Source: Aureimonas sp. Leaf427
GTDB lineage: Bacteria > Pseudomonadota > Alphaproteobacteria > Rhizobiales > Rhizobiaceae
NCBI RefSeq assembly: GCF_001425485.1
Contig: NZ_LMQW01000034.1
Location: 124,001 to 188,000, forward strand
DNA length: 64,000 nucleotides
Direction: 5' to 3'
In this document: positions 37,596 to 44,578 of the stretch, one piece after another
Layout of the letters: every line of letters begins with the position of its first letter
How positions within the stretch are numbered: the first letter of the stretch is position 1
Notes under the pieces: model-generated
Databases searched by the model: none
What the model was told of the DNA's origin: nothing
The model's input: only the letters and a program-made list of their open reading frames with translations
Position numbers and translations under genes: made by a program

Positions 37596-38204
37596 TCACT
37601 GTTCGGCCGTCGCCTCGCGAATGTTCTGCTTCAGAAGCCGGCGCAGGCGCATGTTCATCTCGCGGCCCTCGATCGTGTCGAAGTCGCGCTGCGCGCGCTC
37701 GTGGTCGGCGAGATAGGTCGCCGTGACCTTGTCCACGCGCGTCTCCATCGCCTCGCAGCTTTTGGAAGGGCCGAGGTTGCGGATCGCGCTTTCCATCTTC
37801 TTCAGCCAGAGCTTGGCGATCTTCACGTGGTCGGCCTCGTGGCGCGCGATATCGTCGGCCAGGGTCTTCCAGACGATCCGCGTCTCGGCCGTCGCGGCTC
37901 TCGGCGGCGACCATTTGGGCAGCGTCTTCACGAGATGGACGCCGAGATTGGTCTTGCCGACGCTGCAGAGCCCGTTCGGCGCTTCGCGATAGGTCACGCG
38001 CCCGTCGAACTTCACCTGCGTCGAGCCGGGATGGCGTACGCCCGTCGCGCTCATCAGCGGGCCCTTGCGGTTGAGGTCGCGGTCGAGCTCCTCCAGCGTC
38101 GAGCCTCGCACGGTGAAATAGGTCGTGCGCTCCTTCACCTCGGCGGCGACGGCCGCGTGGCCGAAAAGGCTCCCGGCGAGGAGAGGAATGAGCCAGCGCA
38201 TCAT
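37596..38204 (-). CDS. Secreted DUF922 protein, putative zinc protease
   Basis: This 202-residue protein has a signal peptide (WLIPLLAGSLFGHAAVA, cut before AEVK) and a DUF922 domain. The motif HEADH at residues 122-126 matches HExxH of zinc metallopeptidases, which makes peptidase activity plausible, but none is established for this family. The C-terminus is a charged helix. The start is one of two adjacent ATGs (38204 or 38201). Confidence 0.85.
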   Translation of the reverse strand: MMRWLIPLLAGSLFGHAAVAAEVKERTTYFTVRGSTLEELDRDLNRKGPLMSATGVRHPGSTQVKFDGRVTYREAPNGLCSVGKTNLGVHLVKTLPKWSPPRAATAETRIVWKTLADDIARHEADHVKIAKLWLKKMESAIRNLGPSKSCEAMETRVDKVTATYLADHERAQRDFDTIEGREMNMRLRRLLKQNIREATAEQ

Positions 38205-38326
38205 CTTCGAGAGGTCCCTGTGGACGAGGTCGCCGGAACGGCGCTACTCACATGTAGTGTGGAGGCAATCCAAACAAGGAATCAAGCTTCTGCGACCGAT
38301 ATCCCCCTGAGGCGAGATGCCGTTCG

Positions 38327-39187
38327 ATGACACCGATTTCTCCGCTCGGCGGCCGTCTGCGCCTGGCCCATGGCCGGCATCTGGAGCTCGGCCGGCGCGC
38401 CACGATCATGGGCATCCTGAATGTGACGCCGGACAGCTTCTCGGATGGCGGACGCCATGAGAGCGTCGACTCGGCCGTCGAGGCCGCGCTCGCCATGGTC
38501 GCGGAAGGGGCCGACATCATCGATATCGGCGGCGAATCCACCCGGCCGGGGGCAACGCCGGTCGATCCCGCCGAGGAGCAGCGCCGCGTCCTGCCGGTGA
38601 TCGAGGCGCTGGCGGGCCGGCCGGACGTGCTTCTATCGATCGACACCTATCGGTCGGAGACCGCGCGGCTGGCCGTCGCGGCGGGCGCCCATCTCGTCAA
38701 CGACGTGTTCGGCGCCCAAAAGGATGCCGGGATCGCCCGGGTCGCGGCCGAGACGGGCGCCGGCCTCTGCCTCATGCACACCGGGCGCGAGCGCGAGCCG
38801 CTGGCCGACGAAATCGAGGACCAGATCCTGTTTCTTACGCGCTCGCTGGAGATCGCTTCGGAGGCAGGCGTCTCGCGCGAGCAGATCGTGCTCGATCCCG
38901 GCTTCGGCTTCGCCAAGGACGGGCCGCTCAACATGCGGCTGATGGCGCGGTTCGAGGAGATTCGGCCGCTCGGCTATCCCGTCCTCGTCGGCACGTCGCG
39001 CAAGCGTTTCGTGCGCGGTCTCCTCGGGCGCGACGATCCCGAGCCGGACGTCGCGACGGCGGCGACCAGCGTTCTCCTGCGCGAGCGCGGCGCGGACATC
39101 TTCCGCGTCCACAATGTGCGGGCGAACCGCGACGCGCTGGCGATCGCCGACGCCATGTCCGCCGCGATGGCGGGAGAGGTCTGGTGA
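38327..39187 (+). CDS. folP: Dihydropteroate synthase
   Basis: FolP joins p-aminobenzoate to hydroxymethyl-dihydropterin pyrophosphate in folate synthesis and is the sulfonamide target. The 286 residues include MGILNVTPDSFSDGG, DIGGESTRPGA, NDVFG, DPGFGFAKD and the C-terminal VGTSRKRF. The last codon overlaps the folK start (GTGA), so the two are co-translated. The usual middle gene folB is missing. Confidence 0.96.
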   Translation: MTPISPLGGRLRLAHGRHLELGRRATIMGILNVTPDSFSDGGRHESVDSAVEAALAMVAEGADIIDIGGESTRPGATPVDPAEEQRRVLPVIEALAGRPDVLLSIDTYRSETARLAVAAGAHLVNDVFGAQKDAGIARVAAETGAGLCLMHTGREREPLADEIEDQILFLTRSLEIASEAGVSREQIVLDPGFGFAKDGPLNMRLMARFEEIRPLGYPVLVGTSRKRFVRGLLGRDDPEPDVATAATSVLLRERGADIFRVHNVRANRDALAIADAMSAAMAGEVW

Positions 39188-39708
39188 GGCGGCGCGCGCT
39201 GCTGGGGCTCGGCGGAAACCTCGGCGACCCCCAGGCGAACATGCGCGAGGCGCTCCGCGCGCTCGACGGACGGGCCGATACCGAGGTCGTCGCCGTCTCG
39301 CGCCTCTACCGCACGCCGCCGTGGGGCGTCACCGACCAGCCCTTCTTCTTCAATGCCTGCGCCGCGGTCGATACGGCGCTCGAGGCCCATGCGCTGCTCG
39401 ATCTCTGCCTCGAGACCGAACGCGGCCTGAAGCGGGAGAGGCGGGAGCGCTGGGGGCCGCGCACGATCGATCTCGACCTTCTCGACCATGGCGGCGAGAC
39501 GATCGCGGACGAGCGGCTGACCTTGCCCCATCCCCGGATCGGCGAGCGCGCCTTCGTGCTCGTGCCGCTTGAGGAGATCGCGCCCGGCTTCGTCGTGGAC
39601 GGCGTGCCGATCGAGGAGCGCCTCGCGCATCTCGATCGCGCCGGCATCGAGCCGGCGAGCGAGGACGGGAACTGGTGGCGGCGGACGGGCGGGATCAGTC
39701 CAGGCTGA
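39184..39708 (+). CDS. folK: 2-amino-4-hydroxy-6-hydroxymethyldihydropteridine pyrophosphokinase
   Basis: FolK pyrophosphorylates the pterin used by FolP. The 174-residue protein shows LGLGGNLGDP at the start, RLYRTPPWG, QPFFFNACA, and RWGPRTIDLDLL with the metal-binding aspartates, then LPHPRIGERAFVL. GTG start, GTGA overlap with folP. Its 3' end overlaps the convergent secreted-protein gene by 14 bases. Confidence 0.95.
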   Translation: MRRRALLGLGGNLGDPQANMREALRALDGRADTEVVAVSRLYRTPPWGVTDQPFFFNACAAVDTALEAHALLDLCLETERGLKRERRERWGPRTIDLDLLDHGGETIADERLTLPHPRIGERAFVLVPLEEIAPGFVVDGVPIEERLAHLDRAGIEPASEDGNWWRRTGGISPG

Positions 39709-40246
39709 AGCCGCTGCCGAGGGCGGTTTCCTTGACGGGGTCTTCCTCGCCGCGCTTCAGGCTCATGCCGATGACGGGCACGAGCTTTTCAGCGACGCGG
39801 ACGGAGACGGTGATATTGAGGCTGTCGGAATCGGCGAGGCGGGCGACCATCGCGCCCTTCAACTGCTTGCGGTTGAGCCCGACGACCATGGCGTTCTGCT
39901 CGATCGTGCCGGAGACGATGTCGAGGCCCTTGCCGGCCGCGCCGTCGAGGAAGGAGCCGGCGAAGGAATTGCCCTTCTGGCGGACTTCCGCGCGCATCTT
40001 CTGCGAGAAGAGACCGACGCGGCAGGACCCGTCGAGCGCCATGCCGGTCGACTTCTCCTGAGCCTCGCCGGCGAAGGTGCAGACGAACTTCGTGCCCTTG
40101 TACTTGCCCGCGACGATTTCGCCGGGGCCGGTCCAGCTGCCGACCACGCGATCGAAGAACGGTTTCTCGGCACCGGCGGAGGACGGGCCGGCGGCCAGGA
40201 GGGCGCAGCCGGCGACCAGGAGGCCGGCGACGGATCTGACGGACAT
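39695..40246 (-). CDS. Secreted protein of unknown function
   Basis: This 183-residue protein has an N-terminal signal peptide ending near GPSSAGA, followed by a beta-rich domain with FFDRVVGSWTGPGEIVAGKYKGTKFVCTF segments typical of small lipocalin-like or calycin-like folds. No named family was recognised. AAGG precedes the ATG. The last 14 bases overlap folK on the other strand. Confidence 0.75.
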   Translation of the reverse strand: MSVRSVAGLLVAGCALLAAGPSSAGAEKPFFDRVVGSWTGPGEIVAGKYKGTKFVCTFAGEAQEKSTGMALDGSCRVGLFSQKMRAEVRQKGNSFAGSFLDGAAGKGLDIVSGTIEQNAMVVGLNRKQLKGAMVARLADSDSLNITVSVRVAEKLVPVIGMSLKRGEEDPVKETALGSGFSLD

Positions 40247-40345
40247 GGAGCGGACCTTCCGGGACGATGGACGAAGGGGCGTATTGGCTTGTCCCGATTA
40301 TCGTCTCGAAGGGTTAACGCATCCTTGCCGCGCCGCCGCGTCCGA

Positions 40346-41440
40346 TCAGTCCACCCGCTTGGCCACCGTCTTGTCCTCCTGCGCCAAGCGCATGAGATCG
40401 CCGACGAAATCGCCGATGCGCGGACGGCGCTGGCGCAGGAAGGGCAGGGGGCGGCAGAGGTCCATGGCGGCAAGCCCGATCCGCGCCGTCAGAAGGCCGT
40501 TCACCACGCCTTCGCCGAGCCGCGCGGAGAGGCGCGCGGCGAGCCCGTGCCCGACGACCTGCCCGACGATGTTGTCGCCGATGGCGATCGAGCCGGTGAC
40601 GGCGAGATGGGCGACGACGTCGCGGGTGAGGCGGATCAGTCCGATCGTGCCGGGCCGCGCGCCGTAGAGTTCCGACATGCGGCGAATGAGGCGGACGGTC
40701 TCGAAGAGGACGTAGGAAATGTCGACGATCGCCTTGGGGCTGACGGCGGTGACGACCGAGACCCGCTTGGCGCTATCGAGGATCAGCGCGCGGGCCTTGG
40801 CATCCAGCGGCACGAGCAGCTCGCGCTCGGCCAGCGCGATCCGGTCGCGCCCGTCGATCACGTCCTCGGCCAGCGCGTCGAGCCGCGCGCGGCCCTCGGC
40901 GGTCTCCGGCTTGCCCGCGACGAGCGCCTTGAGGCCGGCGACGACGAGCTTGGCCTCGCTTTCGGAATCCAGATCGTAGGCCCGCCGCGCGGCGCGGCGC
41001 TCCTTGTCCACGGCGGCGAGGCGCATGAGCCCCAGCATTTCGCGGCCGACGACGCCGAGCGCTCCGAGCGCCAGAAGCGCGACCAGAACGACGCCGGCCC
41101 AGCCGAGCCAGTCTTCCCGCGCGAAGAGACTACGCACGAGATCGTCCAGCGCGAGGCCGATCGCGATCGAGACGAGGGCGGAGAGGGCGCCGAGGAAGAG
41201 CTTTCCGAAGGAGAAGCCGCGCCGCCGGGGCGCAGCCGTTTCCATCTCGAGACCGGCGAGCTCGTCGTCGCGCTCGATCGCCTCCTCGGGTTCGATGGCG
41301 AGGGCCGCGAGATCGGGAACCGCGCGGGGCGAGCGGGGCATGGCCTCGCGGCGCAGCGTCTCCTCGATGGAGGGGGCCGGCGGATCGACCCGGAAGACGG
41401 CGGGGCGGCGGATCGGGCGCTCGGGACTGTCGCTCATCAT
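40346..41440 (-). CDS. ycjF: YcjF-family (TIGR01620) membrane protein
   Basis: The 364-residue protein begins with a polar N-terminus, has two membrane helices (about residues 74-92 and 100-122), and ends in a DUF697-like helical region (VSPKAIVDISYVLFETVRLIRRMSELYG and the LGEGVVNGLLTARIG segment). It starts six bases after the ycjX stop behind GAGGTGA. YcjF and YcjX are stress-linked partners in enterobacteria; their biochemical role is unsettled. Confidence 0.87.
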   Translation of the reverse strand: MMSDSPERPIRRPAVFRVDPPAPSIEETLRREAMPRSPRAVPDLAALAIEPEEAIERDDELAGLEMETAAPRRRGFSFGKLFLGALSALVSIAIGLALDDLVRSLFAREDWLGWAGVVLVALLALGALGVVGREMLGLMRLAAVDKERRAARRAYDLDSESEAKLVVAGLKALVAGKPETAEGRARLDALAEDVIDGRDRIALAERELLVPLDAKARALILDSAKRVSVVTAVSPKAIVDISYVLFETVRLIRRMSELYGARPGTIGLIRLTRDVVAHLAVTGSIAIGDNIVGQVVGHGLAARLSARLGEGVVNGLLTARIGLAAMDLCRPLPFLRQRRPRIGDFVGDLMRLAQEDKTVAKRVD

Positions 41441-41446
41441 TTCACC

Positions 41447-42892
41447 TCAGGCCAGTCGATCGCCGATCAGGAACTGCAATGCGCGGTCGAGGCGGATATG
41501 GGGCAGGGACAGCGTCAGGCCCTCCGCCGTGCGTTCCAGCTTCGGCGGGCGGAAGCGCACGAAGGTGATCGGATCGGGTGCCGCGTCCAGCTTGAACAGG
41601 CGCGCGGGATCGGAGGGGAGGTCGCCCGGGAAAATGGCGGTCTCCCGTTTTCCGTCGAAGCTCTCGCCCGCGATGGTCTCGCCGGCGATCGGCGTGCCGA
41701 CGATGACGGGCAGCTTGTCGCCGTGGTCCTCGACCGTCGCCTCTCGAGTCGCGCGGATCGCGGCCATGGCGAGCGTTTCGGTCTCGGCGCCGGAAAAGCG
41801 GGCGCGCTTCACAGCGTCGTCCACGAGACGCTTCACGATCGCCTCCAGCCGAAGATGGCTCTCGCGATGGAGATGGTCGGCCTTGGTCGCGGCGAAGAGG
41901 ATGCGGTCGATCCGCCGGCCGAGCACGGCGCCGAGCCATGTGGCGCGACCGGGGCGGAAGCAGGCGAGAATGTCGACCAGTGCCGTTTCGAGATCGGCCA
42001 TGGCCTCCGGCCCGGCATTGATCGCCTGCATGACGTCGACGAGGAGGATCTGCCGGTCGAGCCGGGCGAAATGATCGCGGAAGAAGGGTTTGACGACGAC
42101 CGACTTGTAGCCCTCGTAGCGCCGCGCCATCAGGCCGGCGAGAGAGGTCTTGGCGTAGGTTTTGCCGGGCTCGACGGGCAGCGGCGCGAAGGTCAGCGCC
42201 GGCGAGCCTTCGAGATCGCCCGGCATGAGGAAGCGGCCGGGCGGCAGGGTGGAGAGCGCGGTGCGGTCGGCGCGGCAGGCCTGGAGATAATCCGCGAAGG
42301 CCCGCGCGAGCGCCTGCGCCGTCGGCTCGTCGGCCGGGCCGTCGAGATCGGCGGCCGCAAGGAGCTTCAGATAGGGGCCGGCCATCGCGGCGCGCGAGGG
42401 AAGGCGCGCGCGGGCGACCGATTCCGCGGAGAAGGTGGCGAAGTCCTTTTCCAGAAGCGGCAGGTCGAGCAGCCACTCGCCGGGATAGTCGACGATGTCG
42501 AGCGAGAGGCGGCCGGCCGAGAACATTCGGCTCCAGCCCGAAGCGGATTCGTATTCGATCGTCAGGCGAAGCTCGGAAATCGCCCGCGTCGACTGCGGCC
42601 AGAGCCGGTCCTCGACGAGGGTGCGGATATGGTCCTCGTATTGGAACCGCGGCACGCCCGCATCGGGCTGCTCTTCCAGAAAGCTGCGCGCGATCCGCCC
42701 GCCCGACTGCGCCTCGAAGAGCGGCAGGCGCCCGCCATGCAGAAGGTTGTGGACGAGGGAGGTGATGAACACCGTCTTGCCCGCGCGGGACAGGCCGGCG
42801 ACGCCCAGCCGAAGCGTCGGACGGAAGATCGAGCCCGTGCGGTCGGCGATGTTGTCGAACGCGATCCGCGCTTCGTCTGTGAGGCTGGTCAT
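41447..42892 (-). CDS. ycjX: YcjX-family P-loop GTPase
   Basis: The 481-residue protein is the YcjX type of nucleotide-binding protein. A P-loop GLSRAGKT lies near residue 33 and is followed by VFITSLVHNLL; DVMQAINAG and AATKADHLHR act as the later switch and specificity motifs. The family is related to dynamin-like or Era-like GTPases and is induced by envelope or heat stress. It is paired with ycjF. Confidence 0.92.
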   Translation of the reverse strand: MTSLTDEARIAFDNIADRTGSIFRPTLRLGVAGLSRAGKTVFITSLVHNLLHGGRLPLFEAQSGGRIARSFLEEQPDAGVPRFQYEDHIRTLVEDRLWPQSTRAISELRLTIEYESASGWSRMFSAGRLSLDIVDYPGEWLLDLPLLEKDFATFSAESVARARLPSRAAMAGPYLKLLAAADLDGPADEPTAQALARAFADYLQACRADRTALSTLPPGRFLMPGDLEGSPALTFAPLPVEPGKTYAKTSLAGLMARRYEGYKSVVVKPFFRDHFARLDRQILLVDVMQAINAGPEAMADLETALVDILACFRPGRATWLGAVLGRRIDRILFAATKADHLHRESHLRLEAIVKRLVDDAVKRARFSGAETETLAMAAIRATREATVEDHGDKLPVIVGTPIAGETIAGESFDGKRETAIFPGDLPSDPARLFKLDAAPDPITFVRFRPPKLERTAEGLTLSLPHIRLDRALQFLIGDRLA

Positions 42893-42961
42893 GGAAAGCT
42901 GGCGGTGTCCCGTTGGCTGGCCGCCGGCATATAGGGAAGACGCGACGCCTTCTGTAGACGT

Positions 42962-43480
42962 CTACTCTCGCGTGGGAACGAGAAGCGCTGCAAGGCGCCC
43001 CGTGCCGGGCGCGATCTCGGCCAGCGGGGTCGAAAACTCGATGACGGCCAAGCCTGCCGTCGGAAAGCCCATGCGCGCCGTTTCCAGAGCTTGCGGGTCG
43101 CCGTCGGGGGCGAGCAAGGCCGTCACCTCGTCGATCATCGGATTGTGGCCGACCAGCATGAGCGAGGAGACGCCGGAATGGCGGGCCGCGGCGATGTAGG
43201 CGTCGGGCCCGAGCGCATAGAGATCGTCGATGGATCGCGTTTCCACGTCGTCGCGAAGGAAGGGGCGGATGGCGGCCAGGGTCTCCTGCGCGCGCACGGC
43301 GGTGGAGACCAGAATGCGGTCGAGGGAGAGGCCGAGACCATGGAAGGCCGCCCCGACGAGGGGCGCCTCGCGTCGCCCGCGATCGTCGAGCGGGCGCTGA
43401 TGATCCCGCTGGCCGGGAAGGGCCCAGGAGGAGTGCGCATGACGCAGGAGGAGAAGGCGGCTCGAAGCGCTCGTGGGCAT
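42962..43480 (-). CDS. sixA: SixA-type phosphohistidine phosphatase
   Basis: This 172-residue histidine phosphatase superfamily member has the catalytic LLRHAHS motif (R13, H14) and a later VGHNP with the second catalytic His. SixA removes phosphate from Hpt domains or phosphocarrier proteins, and an Hpt protein is encoded 6 kb away. The ATG at 43480 puts the RHA motif in its usual place; upstream in-frame sequence is AT-richer and looks like promoter. Divergent from dksA. Confidence 0.87.
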   Translation of the reverse strand: MPTSASSRLLLLRHAHSSWALPGQRDHQRPLDDRGRREAPLVGAAFHGLGLSLDRILVSTAVRAQETLAAIRPFLRDDVETRSIDDLYALGPDAYIAAARHSGVSSLMLVGHNPMIDEVTALLAPDGDPQALETARMGFPTAGLAVIEFSTPLAEIAPGTGRLAALLVPTRE

Positions 43481-43602
43481 GAAGACCGAGTAGTGCCTTT
43501 CGCTCCTTCGGGCAATCCGTCCGTCCGGAGAAGCATCGTGGCGGGTCTTCTTGGCGAAATGACGTTGCCCAGCCATGAAAATTTCGTAAAAACGGATGCT
43601 TA

Positions 43603-43624
43603 TCCCAAACTGATGATGTTGGGA
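43603..43624. promoter_or_regulatory. Inverted repeat upstream of dksA
   Basis: TCCCAA and TTGGGA arms flank a 10-base spacer in the 220-base divergent region between sixA and dksA. The symmetry suggests a dimeric regulator; none is identified. Confidence 0.35.
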
Positions 43625-43701
43625 CGCATTGCGGTAATGCCGCTTGTTCGCGAAGTCTTCGGTGGCTATAAGCACGCCGAGACGGCATCCGAGGAAGCGA
43701 T

Positions 43702-44121
43702 ATGAGCGAAACTCTGCCCATCATCTCATCGACCCTCTCGGAAGATGGCACCTTCATGAACGAGCGGCAGCGGGAGTATTTCCGAAAGAAGCTGCTCGCC
43801 TGGAAATCCGAGATCCTGCGCGAGTCCCGCGAGACGCTGGATGCGCTGGCGAACGACAACTCCAATCTCGCCGATCTGGCCGACCGCGCTTCTTCGGAGA
43901 CGGATCGCGCCATCGAGCTTCGGGCGCGCGATCGTCAGCGCAAGCTGATCTCCAAGATCGACGCGGCGCTGGAGCGGATCGAAGAGGGGACCTACGGCTA
44001 TTGCGAGGAAACCGGCGAGCCGATCAGCCTCAAACGGCTGGACGCCCGGCCGATCGCCACCATGTCGCTCGAAGCGCAGGAGCGACACGAGCGGCGCGAG
44101 AAGGTCTATCGCGACGAGTGA
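43702..44121 (+). CDS. dksA: RNA polymerase-binding regulator DksA
   Basis: At 139 residues, the coiled-coil tip carries DLADRA (58-63, the DxxDxA active motif). The zinc-finger region has only one cysteine, C101 in YGYCEETGEPI, the other positions being replaced as in many rhizobial DksA proteins. DksA, with ppGpp, redirects transcription during starvation. A second in-frame ATG at 43756 is possible. A clear terminator follows. Confidence 0.93.
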   Translation: MSETLPIISSTLSEDGTFMNERQREYFRKKLLAWKSEILRESRETLDALANDNSNLADLADRASSETDRAIELRARDRQRKLISKIDAALERIEEGTYGYCEETGEPISLKRLDARPIATMSLEAQERHERREKVYRDE

Positions 44122-44123
44122 TG

Positions 44124-44154
44124 CATCGGCCGGTCTTCCCGGCCGATGTCTTTT
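44124..44154 (+). terminator. Rho-independent terminator of dksA
   Basis: A 10-bp perfect stem, CATCGGCCGG/CCGGCCGATG, with a five-base loop is followed by TCTTTT, two bases past the stop codon. Confidence 0.9.
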
Positions 44155-44578
44155 GCGGGGTTCGAGAACGGCGGCCAACGTCCGTTTGCCCCCGAGTGCC
44201 GAAGGCGCGGCTTTCACTTTTCGCGCATCTTCGAAGGAATGCAGGCCTCGCCGATCCATCCGGTTAGCCCCAGGTTCGGCCGATCGGCTCCGACCGAAGC
44301 GCGTCCGGCGTCCCCTTCACCGCATGAAGCTTCTCGGCATTCCGTGCATCGAGATCGCCGGCGGTCTTCGATGCTGATGTGAAGTCTTCCGACGTCAGCC
44401 TTCGGTCACACGGATCCTCCGCCGCATCTCCTAGCTGGATAGCTGCAGGCTCCGCGTTCTATGTCGACGAAGAACGTCGGAAAACCCGCGACCGTCCCGA
44501 GTCGAGGAATGCAGGCCCGGCGGCCGGTCTCAGGCGACATGGCCGAGACGGTGGCGTCCCGGCCATCTTCTGATTCCG
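44155..44578. other. Intergenic spacer between dksA and the FliO-like gene
   Basis: About 420 bases lie between convergent genes. No plausible coding region, hairpin or RNA gene was seen. Confidence 0.5.

Noticed and set aside
44155-44578. Possible small genes between dksA and the FliO-like gene
   Set aside because: Short frames exist on the plus strand but have no ribosome binding sites, no motifs and biased composition.
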